Shown here one piece after another: positions 1 to 8,145 of a stretch of 24,033 nucleotides of DNA. The stretch is from a virus. The position numbers and the translations under genes were made by a program. Numbering within the stretch: position 1 is the stretch's first letter; each line of letters opens with the position of its first letter. The DNA lies in IMG/VR virus record IMGVR_UViG_3300043436_004641, positions 1-24,033 of that record, one strand, 5' to 3'. The notes below the pieces were generated by a model. The model did not search any database, had not been told where the DNA came from, and saw only the letters and a program-made list of their open reading frames with translations.

Positions 1-1
1 T

Positions 2-1027
2 TGTGCAAATGGAACATCTGTGGTGATATACGCATTTGACCCATTATTTGACCTAAACACTCAATTCTATACGACATCAACAGGTGATGTTACATATGAC
101 ATGACAGGATTTTATAGTGATGGAAATTCTGTAATAGAATTAAACAGTGGTGGATTGAAAATTGGGGCATATGGTTTATGTTCTGCTTTAGCAACACCTA
201 CACCAACACCTACACCAACAACTACAACAACACCAACACCTACTGTGACTCAGACACCTACTCAAACGTTTGCATGGTATACTTATAGTTTAGGAACAGG
301 TGCAACAGCAAATGATGCTTGTACGGCATTTGGTTCATCACCTCAAACAATTTATGGGTCAGTTGCAGGTGGTGTAGGTCCAAACGTAGGTGAATACTTA
401 TATGAGACATCAGGAATACCATTAACAGATGCGGTTCCAAATGGTTTCTATTCTAACGGAACAGCTTGGTATCAAGTTACAGGTGGATTAGGACAAATTA
501 CATCTTCAGACCCTAACGGTTGTTCAAACTTACCATCATCTACACCAACTCCAACTATAACTCCAACTCCAACTATAACTCCAACAATTACAAGTTCTCT
601 TACTCCAACACCTACTCAAACTCCAACACAAACAGAAACACCTACTCAAACTCCAACACAAACAGAAACACCTACTCAAACTCCAACACCAACATCTACT
701 GTATTATTTAATATGATTGGTGAGAATCAATCAACAACTGATTCAGCAATTATAAATTTTGTTGATGACGGTGGAACTATACCACTCAGTATTCTATCAG
801 GGACGTTCCCTGTAGGTTCAGGACAAACACTTAACGCAATACATGGTGTGACATTTGGTAATCCTAGAGCTTCCATAACTGGAACAACTTCTGTTAATTA
901 TGTAGTTGAACTCAATGGGTCGGTGTTAAGTTCAGGGTCAACAAACCCACCATCATCAATTGGATTAACAAGTGGCGGAGTTCCTTTACAAATTTCAGAC
1001 GTGGCAAAAATTACACTTACAAATTAA
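2..1027 (+). CDS. Fibre/adhesin-like structural protein with Thr-Pro linkers (5' end outside window)
   Basis: The frame is open from the first bases, so this is the last 341 residues of a longer protein; the GTG at 20 is not a convincing start. Two related domains of about 60-70 residues can be seen (residues 1-60 and about 105-174). Each is bounded by cysteines and carries GFYS(D/N)G followed by GGL near its end. They are joined by Thr-Pro-rich linkers (about residues 65-89 and 178-232), and a beta-rich C-terminal domain of about 110 residues follows. Repeated small domains on extended Thr-Pro spacers are typical of phage fibre, adhesin or decoration proteins; I infer this role and recognise no named family. 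It ends just before a terminator and is followed by the glycosyltransferase cassette, which could act on the Thr-rich linkers. The paired cysteines could form one disulfide per domain. Confidence 0.7.
   Translation, partial: CANGTSVVIYAFDPLFDLNTQFYTTSTGDVTYDMTGFYSDGNSVIELNSGGLKIGAYGLCSALATPTPTPTPTTTTTPTPTVTQTPTQTFAWYTYSLGTGATANDACTAFGSSPQTIYGSVAGGVGPNVGEYLYETSGIPLTDAVPNGFYSNGTAWYQVTGGLGQITSSDPNGCSNLPSSTPTPTITPTPTITPTITSSLTPTPTQTPTQTETPTQTPTQTETPTQTPTPTSTVLFNMIGENQSTTDSAIINFVDDGGTIPLSILSGTFPVGSGQTLNAIHGVTFGNPRASITGTTSVNYVVELNGSVLSSGSTNPPSSIGLTSGGVPLQISDVAKITLTN
611..689 (+). repeat. 30-bp tandem repeat encoding Thr-Pro linker
   Basis: A 30-bp unit beginning cctactcaaactccaacaca occurs twice in perfect tandem (611-640 and 641-670). 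A third copy matches for 19 bases (671-689). The unit is a multiple of three, so gain or loss of copies would change linker length without a frameshift. It lies inside the fibre-like gene and encodes Thr-Pro-Gln/Glu repeats. Confidence 0.9.
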
Positions 1028-1047
1028 ATTTAAAAAATAATAAAGTC

Positions 1048-1077
1048 AAAACCCTCTACTTTGGTAGGGGGTTTTTT
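1048..1077 (+). terminator. Rho-independent terminator after the fibre gene
   Basis: A 10-bp stem (1050-1059 with 1064-1073, one G-T pair) has a TTTG loop and is followed by a T-run (1072-1077). The A-run before the stem could extend pairing to 12 bp. It sits 20 nt after the fibre stop codon and separates that gene from the glycosyltransferase cassette. Confidence 0.9.
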
Positions 1078-1100
1078 ATTATTATTCATAAAAACAATTT

Positions 1101-2369
1101 ATGAGCAAAATTTTTATACAAATTGCGAGCTACAGAGACCCACAGTTGGTCCCAACTCTAAAGGATATGATTGCAAATGCCAAGAAACCAAAAAATTTAG
1201 TTTTCTCAATTGCAAGACAATTCAGTGAAACAGATGGGTTTGATAACCTTGATGAATTCAGAAACGATAAAAGATTTAAAATTTTAGACATTCCTTACCA
1301 AGAAGCTAAAGGTGTTTGTTGGGCAAGAAATTTAACCCAACAATTGTATGATGGTGAAGAATATACAATGCAGATTGACTCTCACATGAGATTTGAAAAA
1401 GATTGGGATGAAACTTTAATTAAAATGATAAAGGGTCTACAAAAAGACGGTTACAAGAAACCTCTACTTACGGGTTATGTCCCGTCTTTCGACCCTGAAA
1501 ATGACCCAGCGGGAAGAGCTAAAGATGCATGGAGAATGTCATTTGACAGATTTATTCCTGAAGGTGCGGTGTTCTTCTTACCTGAAACAATCCCAGGTTG
1601 GAAAGAACTTAAAAAGCCTGTGACGGCAAGATTCTATTCGGCTCACTTCTGTTTTACATTAGGGCAGTTTTCAACTGAAGTTCAACACAATCCTGAATAT
1701 TATTTCCACGGAGAAGAAATCTCAATTGCTGTAAGAGCTTACACTTGGGGTTATGATTTATTCCACCCACACGTTCCTGTAGTTTACCATGAATATACTC
1801 GTAAGGGTAGAACAAAACAATGGGATGACGATAAGGGTTGGGGTGAAAGAAACAGAATTTCTCATTTGAAAAACAGACAACTCTTTGGTATGGACGGCGA
1901 AAAACAAGAAGGACATGACGGACCTTATGGATTTGGACCTGAAAGAACTTTGAGAGAATATGAAAAGTATGCAGGAATCTTATTCGAAAAAAGAGCAATT
2001 CAACAATACACATTAGATAAAAATTATGCACCGAATCCATATAACTATGAGACAGAAGAGGATTGGAAAAACGATTTTGCTGTAGTATTCAAACATTGTA
2101 TTGATATCGGATATGCACAAGTTCCAGAAAAAGATTATGATTTTTGGGTGGTTGCATTTCATAATAAAGAGGATAAAACTTTATTTAGAAAAGATGCTGA
2201 TAAGGCGGAAATTAGTAGAATGATGAATGACCCTGATAAGTATTGTAAAGTGTGGAGAGAATTCCAAACATCAGAAACACCAACTTATTGGGTTGTTTGG
2301 CCTCACTCAGAGTCAAAAGGATGGTGTGATAGAATTACTGGTCAATTAACACACAATCACATAAGTTAA
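1101..2369 (+). CDS. GlcNAc-type glycosyltransferase (PF11397-like, Skp1 GlcNAc-transferase family)
   Basis: Probably transfers an activated sugar to an acceptor in the host cytoplasm. The N-terminus IFIQIASYRDPQL, the GVCWARNLTQQLY segment (71-83) and the DxH metal/nucleotide-sugar motif in QIDSHMRF (D93, H95) match the GlcNAc-transferase family that includes the Dictyostelium Skp1 hydroxyproline GlcNAc transferase. A second conserved block, FHGEEISIAVRAYTWGYDLF, follows in the middle of the protein. The last 100 or so residues, rich in Trp and charged residues, appear to be an added domain that I do not recognise. It is the first gene of a seven-gene same-strand cassette, directly after a terminator, so a promoter should lie in 1078-1100. 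The only near-match there is TATTCAT at 1083-1089. The family call is strong; donor and acceptor are unknown. Confidence 0.85.
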   Translation: MSKIFIQIASYRDPQLVPTLKDMIANAKKPKNLVFSIARQFSETDGFDNLDEFRNDKRFKILDIPYQEAKGVCWARNLTQQLYDGEEYTMQIDSHMRFEKDWDETLIKMIKGLQKDGYKKPLLTGYVPSFDPENDPAGRAKDAWRMSFDRFIPEGAVFFLPETIPGWKELKKPVTARFYSAHFCFTLGQFSTEVQHNPEYYFHGEEISIAVRAYTWGYDLFHPHVPVVYHEYTRKGRTKQWDDDKGWGERNRISHLKNRQLFGMDGEKQEGHDGPYGFGPERTLREYEKYAGILFEKRAIQQYTLDKNYAPNPYNYETEEDWKNDFAVVFKHCIDIGYAQVPEKDYDFWVVAFHNKEDKTLFRKDADKAEISRMMNDPDKYCKVWREFQTSETPTYWVVWPHSESKGWCDRITGQLTHNHIS

Positions 2370-2388
2370 GTATTTAAATAAAATTATC

Positions 2389-3021
2389 ATGATAAAAGAA
2401 TGGAGTTACAACCAAGTTGGTGGAAGAAGAGATGAAATAAAAAAATATATTTTAGATAATAATTTGATGTCTATTGATTTAGGCGCTTCCGCAATGTATT
2501 GGTCTTATCCTGAGTGTAAGTTTGTTGCGGATTCATTAGTTATTTCGAAAGAAGGAACAACCTTTTTTGAGGTTAATTTAGAAGATAAAAACACTTGGTC
2601 AGAATTGTTATCATATGTGGCATTGAATGGAAAGTTTGATTTTTCAATTTGTTCTCATACTCTCGAAGATGTTTTTAACCCTTTGGAGTTGATAGAATTG
2701 TTAGAAAAAATTTCTAAATCAGGATTTGTTGCAATTCCATCTAAGTATGATGAGTTCTCATTCTTATATGAAAACAAATATAGAGGGAATGCTCATCACA
2801 AACAATTTTTTGATGTGATTGACAATGAACTTGTTGTGTTTCCAAAGTTTTCTTGGATAGAAAATAATGAAAGGAGTAATGAAGTTTTAAAATACGACAA
2901 AGGGCATGAATTGTCTTTGACTTGGGAAAAAGAAATTCCTGTAAAGATATTTGCACAAGGAAAACCTTTTAGGTCAGACGGAGATTTAATACATAATTAC
3001 TATAATGAATTAATGAATTAG
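2389..3021 (+). CDS. Putative class I SAM-dependent methyltransferase
   Basis: A 210-residue protein with a Rossmann-like start: SIDLGASA (28-35) occupies the SAM-binding motif I position. FDFSICSHTLEDVFNP (83-98) resembles the motif IV region of Methyltransf_11-type enzymes, followed by a strand-loop ending in VAIPS. Motif I is divergent (DLGAS rather than E/DxGxGxG), so activity is not certain. It lies between two glycosyltransferase genes, one nucleotide from the next start (stop TAG, then ATG at 3023), which suggests methylation of a glycan. A TATTTAA sequence at 2371-2377, 18 nt before the ATG, may be an internal promoter. Some members of this fold instead bind sugars or are inactive. 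Confidence 0.6.
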   Translation: MIKEWSYNQVGGRRDEIKKYILDNNLMSIDLGASAMYWSYPECKFVADSLVISKEGTTFFEVNLEDKNTWSELLSYVALNGKFDFSICSHTLEDVFNPLELIELLEKISKSGFVAIPSKYDEFSFLYENKYRGNAHHKQFFDVIDNELVVFPKFSWIENNERSNEVLKYDKGHELSLTWEKEIPVKIFAQGKPFRSDGDLIHNYYNELMN

Positions 3022-3022
3022 G

Positions 3023-3724
3023 ATGAGTAAGATAGCAGTTATAAGTATATTATTTGATTATCCGAATCATTTTATTCCAACCTTCGAAAACAAACTTCTT
3101 AAAGATTTTAATCAAGAAGATTATTATGTTATTAGGTATGTAAGTGAAAACGAATCAATTAAGAATGAAAGTTATTATTTTAAGTTTACACATTTCAGAA
3201 TAAAAAAATTCGTTAGTTTCATAGAAGAAAATATTTTAGGAAAATATGATTATTTTATTCTTTTGGACGCTACAGACATAGGATATGTTGGTGATATAAA
3301 AAATATTCCAAGCATTATGGAGGAATATAAATGTAACATTTTATTTGGTGCTGAGAGGAATCTTTGGCCGAATACTGATTACAGTCATTTACATGAAAAT
3401 AAGGAAATTCCAACATCATATAAGTTTCTTAATGCAGGTGCTTTTTGTGCAAAACCAGATTCTTTTGTCTTTCATGTTAAAGAAATAATAGAAAGAGGAT
3501 TGGTAGGTTTGTGTGACCAAGGAAATTGGCAGATTGAATATCTTTTAAATTCGGATATTGAATTAGATTACAATAATAAACTAGTGTTAAATTCTTATTT
3601 GGCAAAAGATGATTTAATTATTGGTTATGATGGTATTGAATTCAAAACAAACACACCAATTTTTGTTCATGATAATGGAGGATATAATGACGATACAATA
3701 AAAATAATGGAATATTTCAAATGA
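3023..3724 (+). CDS. PLOD-type (procollagen glycosyltransferase-like) glycosyltransferase
   Basis: A 233-residue GT-A-fold candidate. YFILLDATDIGYVG (77-90) holds an acidic LDxxD motif for metal and nucleotide-sugar binding. LFGAERNLWP (107-116), KFLNAGAF (134-141) and CDQGNWQ (164-170) fit the glycosyltransferase domain of lysyl hydroxylase/procollagen glucosyl- and galactosyltransferases, which is also found in giant viruses and some phages. There is no hydroxylase domain, only the transferase. It is tightly coupled: one nucleotide after the upstream stop, and its own TGA overlaps the next ATG (ATGA at 3721-3724). In known members the acceptor is hydroxylysine or its galactosyl derivative; here the acceptor is unknown. 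Confidence 0.75.
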   Translation: MSKIAVISILFDYPNHFIPTFENKLLKDFNQEDYYVIRYVSENESIKNESYYFKFTHFRIKKFVSFIEENILGKYDYFILLDATDIGYVGDIKNIPSIMEEYKCNILFGAERNLWPNTDYSHLHENKEIPTSYKFLNAGAFCAKPDSFVFHVKEIIERGLVGLCDQGNWQIEYLLNSDIELDYNNKLVLNSYLAKDDLIIGYDGIEFKTNTPIFVHDNGGYNDDTIKIMEYFK

Positions 3725-4704
3725 GAACAGTAAGAATTACAAGACAAGGATTTCCAAATCACGGTCAACATAGTTGGATAAACTATTTTAAATTCATTTT
3801 ATCTAAAAAGTATAATGTAATTATCGACCCAATAAATCCTGATATTATTATACATTCTGATTTGAATTATAATGAGAATAATATTGACACATATACAGGA
3901 CACTTACCAACTAAATTTACACAAACAGATAAAAACAAAAAATTTATTTATGTGTCTGGTGAAGTTGCTAACTTTAGAGATTGTTTGGAATCAAATGAGA
4001 ATCAATGGTCAATAGGTTATAATAAATTCGAACACCCAAGATTTTTAAGACAACCTTCAGGTGTATTGGATGTATGGACTCTTTTTGATGAATCAAGATT
4101 GGTTGATAGTCCGTTGAATTGGTTGACAGAAAAGAGAGACTTCGATAAGATATTTTCAAGGAATGTTAGGTTTTGTTCAATAACTCAAGCATCACATAAT
4201 GATTTCAGAGAAAGTGTTTTTAACAAACTTGGAGAATACAAACAAGTTACATCATCTGGACCATGGAAACAAAATATCGATAGGTCTGAAGAACTTAACA
4301 AATACCAATGGATGAATCCTGTTTATGTTGGTAGAAATGATGGATTAACATATAGAGAAAAATTAAATTTCTTTGAGAAATATAAATTCAACATTGCAAT
4401 TCACTATACCAACACTGATTACATTCTACAAGAAAAAATATTCCACGCTTATTTCAGTGGTGCAATACCAATTTTCTTTGGAAACAAATACATTTTGGAA
4501 GAAGGTTTTAACCCTGAAAGTTTTATAAATTTACATGACTTTACAGATTTGAATGAATTTTTATCATTAGTTAAGGAGATTGATACTAATGAAAGTTTAT
4601 ATAGAAAATATATCGAATCTCCAATCTTTGTTGATAATAAATTACCAGATTATTATAACTTTGATTATACCCTAAACTTTTTAGAAAAAATAGTTGAATC
4701 TTAA
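3721..4704 (+). CDS. GT10 family fucosyltransferase-like glycosyltransferase
   Basis: The C-terminal half carries the alpha-1,3-fucosyltransferase signature: KFNIAIHYTN (222-231), then ILQEKIFHAYFSGAIPIFFG (235-254) with the conserved Glu-Lys pair (E238, K239), then NPESFINLHDF. This region binds GDP-fucose in GT10 enzymes. The N-terminal half is a divergent acceptor-binding half (FIYVSGE, then a WTLFDES block). The total of 327 residues is normal for bacterial GT10 proteins. It overlaps the previous gene by 4 nt and the next by 1 nt (TAATG), so translation is probably coupled. It should add fucose or a related GDP-sugar to a GlcNAc- or Gal-containing acceptor; the exact donor is not proven. 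Bacteroidota commonly make GDP-fucose, which would support such an enzyme. Confidence 0.8.
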   Translation: MRTVRITRQGFPNHGQHSWINYFKFILSKKYNVIIDPINPDIIIHSDLNYNENNIDTYTGHLPTKFTQTDKNKKFIYVSGEVANFRDCLESNENQWSIGYNKFEHPRFLRQPSGVLDVWTLFDESRLVDSPLNWLTEKRDFDKIFSRNVRFCSITQASHNDFRESVFNKLGEYKQVTSSGPWKQNIDRSEELNKYQWMNPVYVGRNDGLTYREKLNFFEKYKFNIAIHYTNTDYILQEKIFHAYFSGAIPIFFGNKYILEEGFNPESFINLHDFTDLNEFLSLVKEIDTNESLYRKYIESPIFVDNKLPDYYNFDYTLNFLEKIVES

Positions 4705-5417
4705 TGAAATACATTTTTACCACGTTAGCTGTAGGTGAAACATATCTTCAAAACGCATCAGAGTGTTATACAAAATATAGTGACCGTTGCACTGCAGACT
4801 TTAATATAACAACAAACGAACAATATCAGGTTGGTCCTAAAGTTAATTTAGACATATTCAAATTGGATAGATACGAAGACGGTAATCCCGGTTTTTCGTT
4901 TTACCTCAATTTAAAAGTGTTGTCTTTAAAATATTGTTTGGATAAAGGTTATGACTACATCATATATAACGATGCTGATTGGAGAATGACCGAAAATTTT
5001 AGTGAAGATAAATTATTTAAAATGTTCAATCACATGGAAAACAATAATTTAGACTTCCTTTTCGAAAGACCGGCTAAGATTGGTGGTCATAAGCAAGATA
5101 TGAGTAATTGTTTCTTTGATAGAAAATTATACGACTATCATGTATTCGAACACTCAAAATGGGATGAAGCTCACGTAGTTAATGAACAATTTATGGTTTT
5201 CAAGAATACTTGGAAATTCAGATATTTTGTTAGAAGGTGGGAAGAGTTTTTATGGTATTCAATTCACAATAACATAAGAAACTATCCTGATGGTTTTGAC
5301 ATTGGGGTGTCAGCATTAGATGCTGAAATGAAATGGGATTGGAATAGTTTTAGGGGATTTTTACCTGGATGTTTCGAGTTCCATGATAAAGCAGGAAATT
5401 TACATACAAGATTTTAA
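4704..5417 (+). CDS. Putative GT-A-fold glycosyltransferase with DAD motif
   Basis: A 237-residue protein whose beginning, MKYIFTTLAVGETYLQNA, resembles a GT-A first strand and nucleotide loop. IIYNDADWRM (86-95) supplies a DxD motif (D90, D92) after a hydrophobic strand. EQFMVFKNTWKF and a late FDIGVSALDAEMKW segment fit the acceptor side of such enzymes. I cannot place it in a named CAZy family. Its ATG shares one base with the preceding stop, and it lies in the middle of the cassette, which supports a sugar-transfer role. Confidence 0.55.
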   Translation: MKYIFTTLAVGETYLQNASECYTKYSDRCTADFNITTNEQYQVGPKVNLDIFKLDRYEDGNPGFSFYLNLKVLSLKYCLDKGYDYIIYNDADWRMTENFSEDKLFKMFNHMENNNLDFLFERPAKIGGHKQDMSNCFFDRKLYDYHVFEHSKWDEAHVVNEQFMVFKNTWKFRYFVRRWEEFLWYSIHNNIRNYPDGFDIGVSALDAEMKWDWNSFRGFLPGCFEFHDKAGNLHTRF

Positions 5418-5418
5418 T

Positions 5419-6045
5419 ATGAATATACAAGAAAACATCACCAAGTTTACTGACTTGGAAAAAAACGACAGTCTATCTGCATTTAGAGGACACACGGCAC
5501 AACAAAGCCATAACGCATATCAAGTTTTTTATGACTTCATCTCAGAAGTTAAACCAAGAAGAATTTTGGAGATTGGAACCGCATTAGGTGGGTTTACTGA
5601 ATTCTTAAGATTGATAACAAACGAACTTAATTTAGAAACCAAAATATTATCATATGATATTGCCGAAAGACCATGGTATAACCAAATGATTGAAAAGGGA
5701 ATAGATGTAAGAGTTGAGAACATTTTTAATGATGATTGGTCAGGAGTAAAACAAGAGGTTTCTGATTTTATAAAAGGGGATGGTCTTACTATTGTTCTTT
5801 GTGATGGTGGTTGGAAAATTGGTGAATTCAAAGTGTTATCTAAACTTATTAAAGAAGGTGATTTTATTCTAGCTCACGATTATTCTTTTAGTAAAGAAGT
5901 TTATGAATCAGAAATTAAAGATAAAATTTGGAATTGGTGTGAAATTACGGAATCAGATATTGAACAGTCTGTAATAGAAAATAATCTAAAATCTTATCAA
6001 GCAGATAAATTCTCCCAAGCAGTTTGGGTTTGCAAAGTAAAATAG
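5419..6045 (+). CDS. Putative class I SAM-dependent methyltransferase (Methyltransf_24/CmcI-like)
   Basis: I chose the ATG at 5419, one nucleotide after the upstream stop. An in-frame ATG at 5383 would overlap the upstream gene by 35 nt and add 12 residues with no family similarity. In the 208-residue protein, RRILEIGTALGGFTEF (47-62) is a clear SAM-binding motif I with E51 and GTALGG. LSYDIAERPW fits motif II. A later IVLCDGGWK block and ILAHDYSF (a metal- or acceptor-binding Asp) fit cephalosporin-hydroxylase/CmcI-type and sugar O-methyltransferases. It is the second methyltransferase-like gene in the cassette; O-methylation of a sugar, for example as a chain cap, is a reasonable inference. 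Confidence 0.7.
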   Translation: MNIQENITKFTDLEKNDSLSAFRGHTAQQSHNAYQVFYDFISEVKPRRILEIGTALGGFTEFLRLITNELNLETKILSYDIAERPWYNQMIEKGIDVRVENIFNDDWSGVKQEVSDFIKGDGLTIVLCDGGWKIGEFKVLSKLIKEGDFILAHDYSFSKEVYESEIKDKIWNWCEITESDIEQSVIENNLKSYQADKFSQAVWVCKVK

Positions 6046-6048
6046 TAT

Positions 6049-7716
6049 ATGAACGGAGTGACTTTAGTAACAGGTATTTGGGATATTGGTAGAGGTGAAC
6101 TATCTGAAGGATGGTCAAGACCTTATCAACATTATTTAGATAGATTCGAAAAACTATTGGATGTTGAGGAAAACATGATAATTTTTGGTGATGAAAGTTT
6201 GAAAGAACTTGTTTTCAGGAAAAGAACGTCAGATAACACTCAATTTATAGTTAGAGATGTTTCTTGGTTCAAGAATGAATTCTTTGACAAAATTCAAAAC
6301 ATTAGAAATAGTGATGAATGGTCAAATCAAGTCGGGTGGCTAAAAGATTCAACGCAAGCAAGACTTGAATATTACAACCCTTTGGTGATGTCTAAGGTAT
6401 TCCTATTACATGACGCTAAAATTATGGACCAATTCAATTCAGAATATTTGTTTTGGATTGATGGTGGTATTGCGAACACAGTTCATCCTGGTTATTTTAC
6501 ACACGATAAAGTATTTGATAAGTTGCCTAAATTCATTTCCAAATTTTCATTTATTTGTTTTCCATATGAGGCAACAAGTGAAATTCATGGATTCAATTGT
6601 CATGTTTTAAATGAAATTGCTGGAGACAAAGTTAATAAAGTTGCAAGAGGTGGATTTTTTGGAGGACCTAAACACACAATTGCGGATATAAATTCAATAT
6701 ACTACGGATTATTAAGTTCAACCCTAAATGAAGGATACATGGGGACGGAAGAATCAATCTTTTCAATCATGTGTTATAAACATTCAGATTTAATTAATTA
6801 TTTCGAAATAGAGGGCAACGGACTTATAAATAAATTTTTTGAAGAACTTAAGAACGAAACGTTAGTTGTTAAATCTGAAAATCCGACAAGAGGATTATCA
6901 AATTTAGATACAAATAAAGTTGGATTGTATGTGATTGGATTCAATAGTCCAAAACAATTCAAGACTTTAATAGATTCAATGTTGGCTTACGACCAAGATT
7001 ACATTTTAAAAACTAAAAAGTTTTTATTAGATAATTCAACCGACCTATCAACTACCGAGGAATATTTGGCAATTTGTAATGAGTTTGGTTTTGAACATAT
7101 TAAAAAAGATAATTTAGGTATTTGTGGTGGAAGACAATGGATTGCGGAGCATTTTGACCAAACTGATTTAGATTATTATTTATTTTTCGAAGACGATATG
7201 TTTTTCCATCCGAAAGACGGAGTTTGTAGAAATGGATTCAATAGATTTGTTCCAAATTTATATTCTAAGACTTTGGAAATTATTAAGAAGGAAAATTTTG
7301 ATTTCTTAAAACTAAACTATTCAGAATTTTTTGGTGACAATGGGACACAATGGTCTTGGTATAATGTTCCACAACATTTAAGAGTTGAATATTGGCCAGA
7401 AAAACCTAGACTACCCCAAGTAGGATTGGACCCAAATGCACCAAGAACTTTATTTAAATCGGTTCATTCACATAAAGGAATCCCTTATGTTAAGGGTGAA
7501 GTTTATTATTGTAATTGGCCACAAGTGGTTTCAAGAACAGGAAATCAAACAATGTTTTTGGATACAACGTGGGCACATCCTTACGAACAAACATGGATGA
7601 GTCATATGTATCAGTTAACAAAACAAGGAAAATTATATTCAGGTTTATTGTTAATGACTCCAACAGAACACGATAGGTTCGAACATTACGACAGAAGTAT
7701 ACGCAAAGAGTCATAA
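6049..7716 (+). CDS. Two-domain glycosyltransferase: HtrL/YibB (WlaTC)-like domain plus GT-A domain
   Basis: The N-terminal part (about 1-270) matches the HtrL/YibB family: VTLVTGIWDIGRGEL near the start, NMIIFGDESL (42-51), YNPLVMSKVFLL, FWIDGGIANT (135-144), ARGGFFGG (199-206) and GTEESIF. That family includes the Campylobacter WlaTC-type transferases. After a short junction (about 275-290), a second domain begins with VGLYVIGFNSPKQF and resembles GT2-like GT-A enzymes. It has LGICGGRQW (356-364) and YLFFEDDMFF (377-386) with an acidic EDD triad. At 555 residues it is about twice the length of one such domain, which supports a genuine fusion rather than insertion. It is the last gene of the cassette, three nucleotides after the upstream stop. 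The two active sites may add consecutive sugars; specificity cannot be read from the sequence. Confidence 0.7.
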   Translation: MNGVTLVTGIWDIGRGELSEGWSRPYQHYLDRFEKLLDVEENMIIFGDESLKELVFRKRTSDNTQFIVRDVSWFKNEFFDKIQNIRNSDEWSNQVGWLKDSTQARLEYYNPLVMSKVFLLHDAKIMDQFNSEYLFWIDGGIANTVHPGYFTHDKVFDKLPKFISKFSFICFPYEATSEIHGFNCHVLNEIAGDKVNKVARGGFFGGPKHTIADINSIYYGLLSSTLNEGYMGTEESIFSIMCYKHSDLINYFEIEGNGLINKFFEELKNETLVVKSENPTRGLSNLDTNKVGLYVIGFNSPKQFKTLIDSMLAYDQDYILKTKKFLLDNSTDLSTTEEYLAICNEFGFEHIKKDNLGICGGRQWIAEHFDQTDLDYYLFFEDDMFFHPKDGVCRNGFNRFVPNLYSKTLEIIKKENFDFLKLNYSEFFGDNGTQWSWYNVPQHLRVEYWPEKPRLPQVGLDPNAPRTLFKSVHSHKGIPYVKGEVYYCNWPQVVSRTGNQTMFLDTTWAHPYEQTWMSHMYQLTKQGKLYSGLLLMTPTEHDRFEHYDRSIRKES

Positions 7717-7721
7717 CAATA

Positions 7722-7728
7722 TATTTAT
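7722..7728 (+). promoter_or_regulatory. TATTTAT promoter-like element, 11 nt before ATG 7733
   Basis: TATATTTAT lies in the 16-nt gap between the cassette and the next gene; the TATTTAT core starts 11 nt before the ATG. It sits inside an imperfect-loop inverted repeat (AACAATA, TATT, TATTGTT, 7715-7732), which could also act as an operator or hairpin. Confidence 0.55.
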
Positions 7729-7732
7729 TGTT

Positions 7733-8113
7733 ATGGAATTTTATATCAAGAAAAACGCAACACTTCCTGTATTAAAAATGCAGGTTGTAAAAGATGGTAG
7801 AGCGGGTTATCTGCAGTTAATGGAAGACTTAGAAGTTTCAACAATTTTCTTTTCGATGATTGATGTTGAGACTGGTATCCCTAAGATTGTATCTGCACCT
7901 GCTGAGATTGTTGCATTGATAATGGCCGAGGACGGAGCTCCAACCGAATACTACATTTATTTCAAATTCTCATCAAGAGATACAAACACACCTGGTAGAT
8001 ACCAAGGACAATTCTTAATCAAAAACGATGAAGGAAGTCTTATTTTACCGATTAGAGAAGAACTTTATATCAACGTTCAAGACAGCTTTATTTCTGAAAC
8101 GGCTTGTTGTTAA
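7733..8113 (+). CDS. Small structural protein, possibly baseplate-associated (BppU-like N-domain fold)
   Basis: A 126-residue, beta-rich protein of which I recognise no exact family. LPVLKMQVVKDGRAG, then STIFFSMIDVETG, then DTNTPGRYQGQFLI and a final PIREELYINV follow the pattern of the immunoglobulin-like N-terminal domain of phage baseplate upper proteins: a ligand-free polar term, a two-strand kinetic-type description, then GxYxGxF. It has its own promoter-like element and stands between the glycan cassette and the polymerase gene. It ends ETACC, with two terminal cysteines, which is unusual. A minor baseplate or fibre-attachment protein is my best inference. Confidence 0.5.
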   Translation: MEFYIKKNATLPVLKMQVVKDGRAGYLQLMEDLEVSTIFFSMIDVETGIPKIVSAPAEIVALIMAEDGAPTEYYIYFKFSSRDTNTPGRYQGQFLIKNDEGSLILPIREELYINVQDSFISETACC

Positions 8114-8138
8114 TTTGATTAATCACCAACATTTTTTA

Positions 8139-8145
8139 TATTTAT
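8139..8145 (+). promoter_or_regulatory. TATTTAT promoter-like element for the DNA polymerase gene
   Basis: TATATTTATTGG lies 65 nt before the polymerase ATG. If initiation is about 11-12 nt after the start of the core, the mRNA leader would be about 54 nt and would contain the hairpin at 8159-8175. Confidence 0.45.

Noticed and set aside
541-700. CRISPR-like regular repeats
   Set aside because: The 30-bp units are directly adjacent without spacers, lie in frame inside a coding gene and encode Thr-Pro repeats.
5383-5418. Earlier in-frame ATG for the second methyltransferase
   Set aside because: It would overlap the upstream gene by 35 nt; the ATG at 5419, one nucleotide after that gene's stop, fits the spacing of the rest of the cassette.
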